DNA of 64,000 bases, taken from positions 1 to 64,000 of the forward strand of contig JAXMAM010000004.1 in NCBI GenBank assembly GCA_046350455.1, given 5' to 3'. Under the pieces are notes generated by a model that was not told the origin of the DNA, ran no database searches, and worked only from the letters and a program-made list of their open reading frames with translations. The position numbers and the translations under genes are program-made. Source of the stretch: CAZXGD01 sp046350455. Lineage in GTDB: Bacteria > Planctomycetota > Phycisphaerae > Phycisphaerales > SM1A02. Shown here in pieces: positions 44,233 to 53,865 of this stretch. Position 1 is the first letter of the stretch. Each line of letters begins with the position of its first letter.

Positions 44233-44853
44233 ATGCAGACAACCAGCTACAAGATCGGACAGAAGGTCCGCCACACCAAGCGCCCTGAATGGGGTGTCGG
44301 CTCGATCATCAAGATCGAGGTCATCACCCGCGAGGGCCGCCCGGACCGCCGGATCTGGATCCGCTTCCCCAACGTGGGAGAGAAGACGGTGCTGGCCAGC
44401 ATGGCAGAGCTGGAGCATCTGGAGGCAGACGCCAACGCCACCTTTGCGCCCGCCACGCTGGCAGACCTGCACGCCCGCTCCGATGGCGGCTGGCTGGGCG
44501 AGATCAGCAAGAACAAGCCAGAAGGCATCATGACCGCGCTGCCAGACGCAGTGACCGACCCGTTTCTGCCGCTGCGCCGGCGCCTGCAGAACGCCTTCCA
44601 GCTCTACCGGTTCGACGCTGGCGCCCGGCTCATTGAATGGGCGGTGGCGCAGAGCGGCCTGAACGACCCGCTGAGCCGCTTCAACCGCCATGAGCTGGAG
44701 AACTTCTTCCAGCGCTGGCGCTTTGCCCTGGATGCGCACGTGGGCCGCCTGCTTCAGGAAGCCCGCCGCGAGCCAGGCGTGCTGGAAGATGCCCTGCGCG
44801 GCGCCCCGCCCGCTGCCGCCAGCACGGTGCGCAAGCTGGCAGCCATGCGCTGA
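44233..44853 (+). CDS. DUF3553-like small domain protein
   Basis: 206 residues from MQTTSYKIGQKVRHTKRPEWGV. The N-terminal ~60 residues (GQKVRHTKRPEWGVGSI, VLASMAELE) look like the DUF3553 / UvrD-tail type beta barrel, which often contacts nucleic acid or RNA polymerase. The C-terminal ~100 residues are helical, with RLIEWAVAQSGLNDPLSRFNR. The frame is open 12 codons upstream from a TTG, but the ATG gives the natural domain start. Function unknown; probably cytosolic. Confidence 0.7.
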   Translation: MQTTSYKIGQKVRHTKRPEWGVGSIIKIEVITREGRPDRRIWIRFPNVGEKTVLASMAELEHLEADANATFAPATLADLHARSDGGWLGEISKNKPEGIMTALPDAVTDPFLPLRRRLQNAFQLYRFDAGARLIEWAVAQSGLNDPLSRFNRHELENFFQRWRFALDAHVGRLLQEARREPGVLEDALRGAPPAAASTVRKLAAMR

Positions 44854-44881
44854 CCGCCGCGCCACGCCCTGAGCCAGGCAT

Positions 44882-44887
44882 TACGAT
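44882..44887 (+). promoter_or_regulatory. -10 element of the ABC1-kinase gene
   Basis: TACGAT, 9 nt before the ATG at 44897. Confidence 0.4.
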
Positions 44888-44896
44888 CCACGGTGC

Positions 44897-46654
44897 ATGG
44901 CCCAGATTGACCTGCCGATTGCCCGCCGCCTGAAGAACGCACAGCGCTACCGCGAGGTGGTGGGCGTGCTGGCCCGGTACGGGCTGGCTGCGTTCGTGGC
45001 GCAGTCTGGCCTGAGCGCCTTCAAGCGCGGCCAGCCAGACTGGATGTTCTCGCGCGATGGCACCGTGGATCTGAGCGCTGCGCCCATCGAGGTGCGGCTG
45101 CGCAAGGCCATGGAGGAGCTGGGGCCCACCTTCATCAAGCTGGGGCAGATCCTGGCCACCCGCCGCGACCTGGTTCCAGATTCGTGGGCTGATGAGTTCA
45201 CCAAGCTGCAGGCGGACTGCCCCAAGATCCCCTTTGACCGGGTGCGAGCCGCGCTGGACGAGGAGTTCAAGGGCCGCACGGACGAGCTGTTCCAGTGGAT
45301 TGACCCAGAGCCGCTGGCTGCCGCCAGCATGGCCCAGGTGCATGCCGCCATCTGGAAGGACGGCACCGAGGTGGTGATCAAGCTGCTGCGCCCAGACGCT
45401 GCAGACCAGATCGAGGCGGACATGGAGGCGCTGGCTTTCATCGCGCGCTTTGCCGAGGACAAGCTGGCAGAGCGCGGCTTCAGCCCCACAGCCATCGTCA
45501 ACGAGTTCCGCACCGAGCTGCGGCGCGAGACCAACCTGACCATCGAGGCGCGGTCCACCGACCGCATGCGCAAGGCCTTTGAGAGCGACCCCACCATCAA
45601 CTTTCCCACGGTGTTCTGGGAGGCCACCACGCCTGGCGTGCTGGTGGTCAACCGCATCAAGGGGCGCCTGCTGGCGCGGACGCCGTACTCCAGCCTGCCA
45701 GTGGAGACGCGCAAGTCCATCATCTACAACGGCGCGCGCGCAGTGTTCCGGCAGACGCTGGAGATCGGCTTCTTCCACGCTGATCCGCACCCGGGCAACA
45801 TCTTCGTCCACGACGACGGCAGCATCACTTTCATTGACTGCGGCATGGTGGGCCGCATTGGCGCCGACGCCCGGCAGCGCATCGCAGAGCTGGTGTTTGG
45901 CGTGGCCACGGGCGACGCGCGCATGGTGATGCGCGCCGCGCTGCGCATGGCCAATGTGGAGCCGGACACCATTGACGAACGCTCGCTGCTGGACGACGTG
46001 CAGGAGATCGTGGACCAGTTCGTCGGCAAGCCCATTGGCGAGATTGATGTGGCGGCGGTGCTGGAAAAGTTCTATCAGATCCTGCGCGACTACCAGGTGA
46101 AGTGCCCTGCGGACATCGTGTTCCTGATCAAGGCCATGGGCACCATCGAAGGCGTGGCCCGCGACCTGGACCCGGACTACGAGATCGTGGAGTGCGCCAA
46201 GCCCTTCATCCTGAAGCTGATCAGCGATCGCTACAGCCCCAAGGCGCTGGCCAAGCGCGTGGGCAACACGCTGTTCAGCTACGCAGAGTTCGTGGACAGC
46301 CTGCCGCGGCAGATCACCGGCATCCTGCGCAAGCTGCGCCTGGGCGAAGCCAAGGTGAACTTCCACCTGGATGGCCTGGAGCGCTTCCGCATGACCATGG
46401 AGCACACCGCCATCATGGTGGCGTACGCGCTTCTGATCGCAGCGCTCCTGGTGAGCAGCGCCATCCTGGTGCACAGCGCCAAGGACAAGCCAGACAGCCT
46501 GGTGGGCATGCTGGGCGTGGGCGGCTTTGTGCTGGCTGGCGTGCTGGCGGCTGGGCTCATCGTGAACATCTGGCGCACCATGCGCATGGTGGCGCGAGAT
46601 GTGCGCCTGGAAGAGCGCGCCTTGCGCTCCAAGGGCAAGCCCCAGCAGCACTAG
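44897..46654 (+). CDS. UbiB/ABC1 (AarF)-family atypical kinase
   Basis: 585 residues. The family hallmark KxGQ motif appears as FIKLGQILATRRDLVP. The Ala-rich nucleotide loop is LAAASMAQVHAA, with catalytic Lys in VVIKLLRP, HADPHPGNIFV and the metal-binding ITFIDCGMVGRI. Two C-terminal transmembrane helices (VAYALLIAALLVSSAILV and GGFVLAGVLAAGLIVNIW) anchor it in the membrane. UbiB-type proteins support isoprenoid-quinone synthesis as ATPases. No quinone genes are adjacent. It appears monocistronic. Confidence 0.93.
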   Translation: MAQIDLPIARRLKNAQRYREVVGVLARYGLAAFVAQSGLSAFKRGQPDWMFSRDGTVDLSAAPIEVRLRKAMEELGPTFIKLGQILATRRDLVPDSWADEFTKLQADCPKIPFDRVRAALDEEFKGRTDELFQWIDPEPLAAASMAQVHAAIWKDGTEVVIKLLRPDAADQIEADMEALAFIARFAEDKLAERGFSPTAIVNEFRTELRRETNLTIEARSTDRMRKAFESDPTINFPTVFWEATTPGVLVVNRIKGRLLARTPYSSLPVETRKSIIYNGARAVFRQTLEIGFFHADPHPGNIFVHDDGSITFIDCGMVGRIGADARQRIAELVFGVATGDARMVMRAALRMANVEPDTIDERSLLDDVQEIVDQFVGKPIGEIDVAAVLEKFYQILRDYQVKCPADIVFLIKAMGTIEGVARDLDPDYEIVECAKPFILKLISDRYSPKALAKRVGNTLFSYAEFVDSLPRQITGILRKLRLGEAKVNFHLDGLERFRMTMEHTAIMVAYALLIAALLVSSAILVHSAKDKPDSLVGMLGVGGFVLAGVLAAGLIVNIWRTMRMVARDVRLEERALRSKGKPQQH

Positions 46655-46710
46655 TCAACGTGGCGGCGCGCAGCGCAGCGGCAACGCCCCCGCGCGGACG
46701 CTGCACAGCC

Positions 46711-46822
46711 CAAAAAAGAACCGCGGGCCCTGCGGTTGGGTGCCGCCCCACGAGTCGGCACACAGGCAAGAGGCCCGCTGGTTCCCTCCACGATCAGGGG
46801 AAACGGTACCCCAGCAAACGGG
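46711..46822 (-). ncRNA. candidate structured small RNA on the minus strand
   Basis: The 342-nt gap 46655-46996 has no good gene. Read on the minus strand it contains three consecutive hairpins: CCC-GTTT-GCTGG (46811-46822) pairing with CCAGCGGG (46774-46781), GTGCCG/CGGCAC (46740-46761), and a terminator hairpin followed by a T-run at 46712-46718. An intrinsic terminator on the strand opposite to both flanking genes implies a transcript. The 5' end is not defined. No RNA family is recognised. Confidence 0.4.
46712..46737 (-). terminator. intrinsic terminator on the minus strand
   Basis: AACCGC and GCGGTT around a 7-nt loop (46719-46737); on the minus strand it is followed by CTTTTTT. Nothing annotated upstream on that strand needs it, apart from the candidate small RNA. 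Confidence 0.6.
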
Positions 46823-46984
46823 ACAATCAATCAGAACCCGCTTCGATTCTCAACTTTCCTCATTTTGCCGCTGGGGGAAGCCGACACTCTTTCATCCATC
46901 ATTCGGATGAGGCCAAGCCCGCCTTGGCGTGCAGTTTCTGCTGTGTTTTGTGGGTTCTGGGGCTGCACACCGCCTTGGGGCTGG

Positions 46985-46990
46985 CACACT
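46985..46990 (+). promoter_or_regulatory. -10 element of the dockerin-tailed secreted protein gene, leaderless
   Basis: CACACT ending exactly 6 nt before the ATG at 46997. Confidence 0.4.
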
Positions 46991-46996
46991 AGTCGG

Positions 46997-48561
46997 ATGC
47001 GCTTTGCCGCCTCCACCATCGTGCTCCTGGCTGCCGCTGGAGTTGCCCCGTCCGCCCTTGCACAGTGGGGCTCGAGCTCCACCCCGACCACCCTGGTCAC
47101 GGGTGCCAACGACCAGGTCCAGCCCAAGTGCGTGCCCGCCCCGGGTGGCGGGTTCTACCTGTCCTGGCTGGACAACCGCACCCCTGGCTACGACCCGTAT
47201 GTGCAGCGCTTCTCTGCGCTGGGAGCGCCCATGTGGCCCGCCCCGGGCGTGAAGGTGGCGGACACCAGCTTCAGCAGCAATGAGGATTACGGCTTCACCG
47301 TGGATGGTGCTGGCAACGCGGTGATGATCTTCCGCGACGACCGCTTTGGTGGCGTGAAGGTGTCTGCCCAGGCCATCTCGCCGGACGGCAACCTGCTGTG
47401 GGGCGCCAACGCCATCCAGCTGTCGGCGTCGTCCAGCATCAACGCGCCCAAGGCCACCACAGGCACAGACGGCGCGGTGTACGCCGGATGGACCGAAAGC
47501 AGCAAGGCGCGCGTGATGCGCCTGAACGCAGATGGCACGCCAGCGTGGGGTGCGGCCTACGCCATGACCGATGGCTCCTCTGCCACCTACCTGCTGGCGG
47601 ACCTGCAGCCAGGCGACAACGGCTCGGTGATCGCCAGCAGCGTGCGGTACGTCACCTTCAGCGGCGCCAAGATCCATGCACCGCGAAGCTGAGCACGTCT
47701 GGCGCCACCATGTGGCCTCTCCCCACGGTGGCTGCGTTCACCACGGGCAGCATCCAGACTGGCAACTTCCCTGCCTTCCTCCCAGATGGCGCTGGCGGCG
47801 CCATTGTGCCCTTCTACAAGATCAGCCCGCTGCAGAGCTATGTGCAGTGGATCAACAGCGCTGGCGCCGTGCAGTTTGGCACAGACGCCACGGCGGTGAC
47901 TACCACCACCACTGGCAAGGAGCGCACCAATCCTTCGGTGGCTCACGACCCTGCCACCAATCTCATCTACGTGGACTGGTACGAGCACGTCCCCAACACC
48001 TCCAACTACGGCATCTTTGCGCAGTGCTTCAACAGCGCGGGTGCGCGCCAGTGGGGCATCAACGGCGTGGCAGTGAAGCCCATCGAGACGGTGTATTCGT
48101 ACGATCAGCCTCGCGCGCTGGTGTTGGATGGCAAGCCGGTATTCATGTGGGTGCGTTCCACTGCGTTTGGCCAGAGCATTGCCAGCGCCTGGGGATTCAA
48201 CACCGATGGCACGGCCTACTGGCCTGCCCCAACCGACCTGCGCAGCACTCCGGGGTCTGTGGGACGCCTCGCCTCCTGAACTACCCGGACAACAACAGCG
48301 CGGTGGTCTATTGGGAGGACGGCAGCATTGGCAACACGGAGATCCTGGGCCAGCGCCTGAACAAGAACGGTGCGCTGGGCAACCCTGCTGGCAATCCAGC
48401 CGATCTGGACAACAGCGGCGTGGTGGACGGCACAGACCTCGGGCATCCTCCTGGGTTCGTGGGGTCCCTGTGCTGGATGCCCTGCTGACCTGAATGGCGA
48501 CGGCGTGGTGGACGGCACAGACCTGGGCATCCTGCTGGGCTCGTGGACACCGGCCAGATGA
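46997..48561 (+). CDS. secreted beta-repeat protein with C-terminal dockerin-like repeats, three frameshifts
   Basis: About 520 residues when joined. A signal peptide (RFAASTIVLLAAAGVAPSALAQ) is followed by repeated beta-rich segments of the kind WLDNRTPGYDPYVQRFSALG, suggesting a propeller-like fold. The tail has two EF-hand-like repeats, DLDNSGVVDGTDLG and DLNGDGVVDGTDLGILLGSW, ending TPAR. The frame breaks near 47688 (deletion), 48260 (deletion) and 48440 (extra G in CTCGGGC). Both sides of every break remain in family. Exported, perhaps surface-attached through the repeats. Its stop lies 13 nt from the convergent hrpA stop. Confidence 0.75.
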
Positions 48562-48574
48562 TCCCGAACACGCC

Positions 48575-51500
48575 CTAGGGGCGCGCCTGCTCACGCCAGG
48601 CGCGCTCCAGGCGTTCAGCGCTCACTGGCACGCTGGTGCGCACTTCCTGCGCAAACAGGCTGACCTGGTACTCCTGCAGCAGGCGGCGGAACGGCGCCAG
48701 GTGCGCTGGGTCGCTGCCTTCTGCAGCCAGGGTGGCTTCTGCACGGGCCAGTTCATCCTCCCACGTGCGGATGGAGGCCTGGAGCTGCACATCGCGGTCC
48801 ACGCCGCCCCCTGAGAGCTTGCGCAGGCGCACGGTGAGGGCGCGCACGTAGCGGGCCAGGTCTGCAGGTGGTGGCGCATCTGCGCGGGTGAGTGCGTCCT
48901 GCGGCACCAGCGCGCGCAGCCGTGCGCGGATGTCCGCCACTGCAGGCGCCCAGGCGGCTGGGGCTGCGTCCAGCGCGCGGGCCAGGTCTGCAGCCATGGG
49001 CAGGATGGCGTTGGCGTGGTCCACGGCAGCGTGCACGGCCTCCCAGAGGCCAGCCATGCCTTCGTCCAGCCGGGCTTCAAAGGCAGCCACCGTGCGTGGC
49101 ACAGGGCGGCCATCCACAAAGGCCAGGCCAGCAGCCAGGAGCGAGATCTGGTCATGGAGCCCCGCTGGCGCGCTGCCTGTGGCGGCCTGCCAGTGCGGCT
49201 CCAGTGCGGCCAGGCTCTGGCAGGTACTCCAGATGGTGGTTGATCGCCTGGCGCGCGGCCAGGGACAAACAGGCGGCGGAGGCCTCCGCGCGTGAGCGCT
49301 TCCGCGCGCGCGGCGTCTGGCAGGAGGCGCAGCGCCACGCTGGAGCCGTGGTCCACCAGCGCTGGGTACGCCACCAGGGTCTGTCCTTCTGCCGTGGCTT
49401 GCAGGCGCTCTGGCAGTTCTGGCAGATCAAAGGTGGTCAGGCCATCGCGCTCCCACGCTGTGCCAAAGGCCTGGTGGTACTGCTGCGCCCGGTGTGCGCG
49501 CACCGCGCCGGCAAGCTGGCGGCGGAGCGCTGCCAGGTCACGGCCCTGGGCCAGCACAGCGCCTTGCGCATCCACCACCTGCACGTGCATGCGCAGGTGC
49601 GGCGGCAGGCTCATCTGGCTGGAAGTCTGCTGCGGAGATCTGCGTGCCACCCAGGCGGGTCAGGTGCTCTGCCAGCCTGTCCAGCAGGCGGCCCTGGCCA
49701 AAGGGCAGTGTCTCTGCAGCGCCCTGTGCAGTCTCGCGCAGCGGGAAGAAGCGCAGGCGGAGGCGCTTGGGCAGCGTGCGCAGGAGCGCTTCCATCTTCT
49801 CCACCAGCAAGCCTGGCACCAGCCACTCTGCGCGCTCTGGTGCCACGCCAGCCAGCTGGTCCAGCGTCACGCGGGCGGTCACGCCATCTGCCTCGCCCCC
49901 GGGCGCGTGCTGGTACTGCAGCGGCACCGCCACGCCACCCAGCTCTGCCTGGTCTGGAAAGCGCAGCGCCAGGTCTGGGTCTGGCAGCTGCTGCAGCAGG
50001 TCTGCGTGGCGCATGAACAGGCAGCGCGGGTCGGTGGCCTCTGCCTGCTTGCGCCAGCGCTGGAACGCTGGCAGGCTGTGCACGTCGGCTGGGATGCGGG
50101 CGTCAAAGAAGCGGAAGAGCGCCTCGCTCTCCATCAGCAGCCCCGGCTCGCGGCGCTTGGCCTCCAGCGCCTGGATCTCTGCCAGCACAGCCTGGTTGTG
50201 GCGCACAAAGGGCGCGTCCAGCGTGCAGTCGCCTTCCACCAGCGCTGCGTGGATGAAGATGTCGCGCGCTTCTGCAGGCGCCACAGGGCCGTAGGGCACG
50301 CGGCGGCGCGGCACCAGCGTGAGGCGGCCGTAGCTCAGGCGCTCCCACGCAGCCACCTGGCCCGTGGCAGCCACCCAGTGCGGCTCGCTGCGCGTGTGCT
50401 GCACCAGATGCGGCGCGATGCGCTCCAGCCAGTCGCCTTGCACGCGCGCCACCATGCGCCCCCAGCGGCGCCCTGTCTCCACAATGTCCGCTGCCACCAC
50501 CCAGTGCGAGGGCCTCCTCGCCAGCACGCTGCCCGGGAAGATGTGGAAGCGGCCACCGCTGGCGGTCATGTAGTCGCCCTCTGGCGTGCGGTGCGCCAAC
50601 TGGCTGGGGAAGCCAGCTAGCACCGCGCGGTGAAGGCGCGGCAGGTCGCTCTCCTCTGGCAGCGGCGGCACAGGGTGGCCCACGCGTTCCGCCACCATGC
50701 GGGTGAGCTGCTCTACCAGTTCAGTCCATTCACGCATGCGCGCAGGTGACAGGAACTGCTGGCGCGCCCAACGGCGCAGCGCGCTGGAGCCCTTGGTGGC
50801 GGCCTCTGCCTGCCAGCGGCGCCACAGCTTCAGGGTGGAGCCAAAGTCGCTGTCTGGGTGGCGGAACGCTGCGTGCGCCATGTCTGCCAGGCCCTGCTGG
50901 TCTGCGGGGCGCTCCCGTGGGTCCTGCGTGCTCAGCGCAGCCGCCACCACGATGGCCTCAGCCAGGAAGCCCTCTTCACGCGCGGCCAGGATCATGCGCG
51001 AAAGGCGCGGGTCAACTGGCAGTCGCGCCATCAGGCGGCCCATGGGGGTGAGCTCGCCAGCGCGGTCCACGGCCGCTAGTTCTGCCAGCGTCTCCAGCCC
51101 TTCTGCCACCAGGCGTGGGCTGGGCTGGTCCAGGAACGGGAACTTGTCTGCTGGCCCCAGGCGCAGCGCCTTCATCTGCAGGATGACCGACGCCAGGTTG
51201 GTGCGGAGGAGCTCTGGGGCGGTGAAAGGCTCGCGGGCCAGGTAGTCGGCGTCGCTGTACAGGCGGATGCAGAGGCCTGGCCCCACGCGGCCGCAGCGCC
51301 CCTTGCGCTGGTCTGCGCTGGCGCGGCTGACTGGCTCCACAGGCAGGCGCAGCACGCGGTGCTTGCCGCTCCACCGCGCGATGCGCGCCACGCCAGTGTC
51401 CACCACAAAGCGGATGCGCGGCACCGTCACGCTGGTCTCTGCGATGTTGGTGGCCAGGATCACGCGCCGCTTGGGGCCCGGCTGGAAGATGCGGTCTTGG

Positions 51501-52489
51501 TCTCCCGTGCTCAGCCGGGCAAAGAGCGGCAGGATCTCAGCGTCTGCCAACGAAGGCATGCGGCGCAGGGCGTCTGCCGTGTCGGTGATGTCGCGCTCGC
51601 CGCCCAGGAAGACCAGGATGTCGCCTGGTCCGTCTGCTAGGCACTCTTCCACAGCGGCTGGCACGCGCTCCAGCGGTGGCTGCTCTGGGTCGTCCTGCGG
51701 CGCGGGCCGCGTGCGCAGCTCGATGGGGTGCAGGCGGCCGCCCACCTGCACCACGGGCGCGTGGTCAAAGTGCTGGGAGAAGCGCTCTACATCCAGCGTG
51801 GCGCTGGCGATCACCACCTTCAGCTCTGGCCGCTGCGGCAAAAGGCGCTTCAGGTAGCCGATCAGGAAGTCCACGTTCAGGCTGCGTTCGTGGGCCTCGT
51901 CCACGATGATGGTGTCGTAGCGGTGAAGGCGCGTGTCTGTCTCGATCTCGGCCAGCAGCACGCCATCGGTCATCACGCGCACCAGCGAGTTGGGCTGGGT
52001 GCGGTCGTCAAAGCGCACCTTGAAGCCCACCACCTGCCCCAGCGGTGACCCCAGGTCCTGCGCCAGCCAGGTGGCCACGCTGCGGGCTGCGATGCGGCGC
52101 GGCTGCGTGAGCGCGATGGCGCCTTCCAGGCCGCGGCCGATTCCCAGCGCGATCTTGGGGAGCTGCGTGGTCTTGCCAGAGCCAGTGTCGCCTGCCACCA
52201 CCACCACCTGGTGCGCTGCCATGGCCGCGGCAATCGTGCTGCGCTGCTGGGCCACGGGCAGCTCTTCGGGGTAGGTCAGCGGCGGGACAGAGGCCACGCG
52301 CGCCGCGCGGCGCTGCACGCTGCGGTGGATGTCGCGCTCCAGGGTGGCCAGGGCTGCGGGGTCCAGCCGGCCCTCCAGAAGCGCGCGGCGCGCCCCGCGC
52401 AGGCGGCGGCGGAAGCTGGCGCGGTCTGGCGCCAGGCATGCCTCCACCTGCTCTGCCAGGATCTGGATGGCATGCTGCGGGTCTGCCAT
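48575..52489 (-). CDS. hrpA: ATP-dependent RNA helicase HrpA, three frameshifts near the C-terminus
   Basis: DEAH-box helicase of about 1300 residues, the E. coli HrpA length. The first 983 codons are intact: Walker A VVAGDTGSGKTTQLP, DEAH in TIIVDEAHERSLNVDF, SATLD and the helicase core, then the HrpA-type OB-fold region. Three +1 shifts follow: at GAGCCTG near 49635 (restores DFQPDELPPHLRM), at GTCCCTGG near 49262 (restores RRLFVLAARQAINHH) and at GAGCCTGG near 49220 (restores LPELAALEPHWQ). Reading then ends at 48575 after ERAWREQARP. Each is explained by one extra C before CTG. TAGAAT 9 nt before the ATG is its likely -10. Confidence 0.9.
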
Positions 52490-52498
52490 GGCAGCGCG

Positions 52499-52504
52499 AT
52501 TCTA
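52499..52504 (-). promoter_or_regulatory. -10 element of hrpA
   Basis: TAGAAT on the minus strand, 9 nt before the hrpA ATG at 52487-52489. Confidence 0.45.
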
Positions 52505-52538
52505 GGCCGTGCGCCATCGCGTATCGTGGCCCCCGCAC

Positions 52539-52611
52539 GGGCGCTTAGCTCAACGGCTAGAGCACTGCTTTTACACAGCAGGGGTTGCTGGTTCGAATCC
52601 AGTAGCGCCCA
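52539..52611 (+). tRNA. tRNA-Val (UAC anticodon)
   Basis: Acceptor stem GGGCGCT/AGCGCCC with discriminator A at 52611, D-arm TAGCTCAACGGCTAGAGC, anticodon stem CTGCT/AGCAG around the loop TTTACAC (anticodon TAC) and T-arm CTGGTTCGAATCCAG. CCA is not encoded. TATCGT at 52522-52527 is a possible -10. Confidence 0.95.
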
Positions 52612-52685
52612 TTCGGGGAGTCTGGAGCTGCTTCGAAACTCTGGCGGCGTCCGACGGCACGCATGAACGCAACAGGGCGCTCGCG

Positions 52686-53129
52686 ATGAACACAGCGATC
52701 TTGGCCTTTGCCTGCTGCTGCATCCTTGTGGGTGCCGGGATCGGTGTCCTGAATTGGATTGTCTACTTTCAGAGATTTCGAGAGAGGCGATGGATCTCGT
52801 TTGCCCCGCCAGTTGGGCTCGTGCCCTTGGTCTTTGGACTCTTGATTGCGAAGTGGTTGCCGCCTTGGCCTTGGTTCCTCCTATTGATTCTGACGGACGC
52901 CTTCCTTCTGTTCCTGGTGCTCGGAGGGTTGCGTGGGCACTCGCGCGAACATGGCAATCCGTTATCAGCGTGTTTCGCCGCGAATAGCTGCACGCGGCAC
53001 ACACACGCCAAACCCCCTCCCTGCCTGAATCCAACCCCCGCCCGCTGTCGTACTGAGGGCGCCTCACAGACAGCCCCCCGCGTGGGGGGCCAAGCACAAC
53101 ACACTGCCCCGCCTGCGGGGCCATTTTGA
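52686..53129 (+). CDS. membrane protein of atypical composition next to tRNA-Val
   Basis: 147 residues from ATG 52686. Three hydrophobic helices are clear: about 3-26 (TAILAFACCCILVGAGIGVL), 41-57 (PVGLVPLVFGLLIAKW) and 61-78 (WFLLLILTDAFLLFLVL). After residue 88 the sequence turns polar, Cys/Pro-rich and unconvincing and runs into GC-rich hairpins. The true end may therefore be earlier, with a lost stop or frameshift. The stretch 52680-52990 is visibly poorer in G+C than its surroundings, which together with the tRNA neighbour suggests acquisition. The 3-helix layout resembles some membrane immunity proteins, a weak guess. Confidence 0.4.
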   Translation: MNTAILAFACCCILVGAGIGVLNWIVYFQRFRERRWISFAPPVGLVPLVFGLLIAKWLPPWPWFLLLILTDAFLLFLVLGGLRGHSREHGNPLSACFAANSCTRHTHAKPPPCLNPTPARCRTEGASQTAPRVGGQAQHTAPPAGPF

Positions 53130-53136
53130 GGGTCCT

Positions 53137-53709
53137 ATGACCACGGCTATCCGTCTCTTCGCACTTGCTGCGCTCGCCTCCTCTGCTGCCATGGGCGTCT
53201 CCTACGCCAACGGCTCCCTGGACTGCACCGGCGGTGGCGCCACCGCTACGGCTGGCTCGCAGGCCACCCCACCCGCCCCTGCTGCTCCAGCTGCCAAGGC
53301 TGACATCGTGGACGTGGCTGTGGCTGCGCCCAACTTCAAGACCCTGGTGGCAGCACTCAAGGCTGCTGGCCTGGTGGAAGCCCTGAAGGCTGAGGGCCCA
53401 TTCACAGTGTTCGCCCCCACCGACGAAGCATTCGCCAAGCTGCCAAAGGGCACGCTGGACATGCTGCTCATGCCAGAGAACAAGGACAAGCTGGTGGCCA
53501 TCCTGAAGTACCACGTGGTCCCAGGCCGCGTGCTCTCCACCGACGCTGCCAAGGGCGCTTCGGTCAAGTCCCTGCAGGGCACCAACGTGACCACCAAGTC
53601 TGCGGATGGCAAGGTGTGGGTGGAGAACGCCACCGTCGTCAAGGCAGACATCGTCACCAGCAACGGCGTGATCCACGTGATTGACACAGTGATCATGCCA
53701 AAGAACTGA
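53137..53709 (+). CDS. secreted fasciclin-domain protein
   Basis: 190 residues with a signal peptide (RLFALAALASSAAMGVSYA) and one FAS1/fasciclin domain (about 50-190). The two conserved FAS1 regions are present: H1-like GPFTVFAPTDEAFAKLP and H2-like NATVVKADIVTSNGVIHVID, with YHVVPGRV between. FAS1 domains mediate adhesion or ligand binding outside the cell. A linker of Ala, Pro and Thr follows the signal. An ECF sigma and an RskA-type anti-sigma gene lie immediately downstream, beyond a strong hairpin, as for fasciclin genes in the SigK regulon of mycobacteria. Confidence 0.9.
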   Translation: MTTAIRLFALAALASSAAMGVSYANGSLDCTGGGATATAGSQATPPAPAAPAAKADIVDVAVAAPNFKTLVAALKAAGLVEALKAEGPFTVFAPTDEAFAKLPKGTLDMLLMPENKDKLVAILKYHVVPGRVLSTDAAKGASVKSLQGTNVTTKSADGKVWVENATVVKADIVTSNGVIHVIDTVIMPKN

Positions 53710-53760
53710 TCTCCTGCCCCGGTTGAGGCTGTACTGACCCCGGCAGCGATCATCTCCGCA

Positions 53761-53800
53761 GCATCGGCCGGCCCCATCCCACGTGAGGGCCGGCCGATGC
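53761..53800. terminator. strong inverted repeat after the fasciclin gene
   Basis: Perfect 14-bp arms, GCATCGGCCGGCCC (53761-53774) and GGGCCGGCCGATGC (53787-53800), around a 12-nt loop. There is no T-run. It probably ends the fasciclin transcript, since the sigma gene has its own -10 just downstream. Confidence 0.6.
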
Positions 53801-53820
53801 CTGCAAGGGGAAGCAGTCCC

Positions 53821-53826
53821 TACAAT
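53821..53826 (+). promoter_or_regulatory. -10 element of the sigma / anti-sigma operon
   Basis: TACAAT, a 5 of 6 match to the -10 consensus, with transcription expected near 53833. This excludes the ATG at 53797 as the sigma start. Confidence 0.45.
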
Positions 53827-53865
53827 GCACGCCCTGCCTGGGACCACTGCCTGGAGACACGCCGG

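Noticed and set aside
53797..53865. ATG at 53797 as sigma-factor start
   Set aside because: It sits in the right arm of a perfect 14-bp inverted repeat and upstream of the TACAAT element that probably drives the gene.
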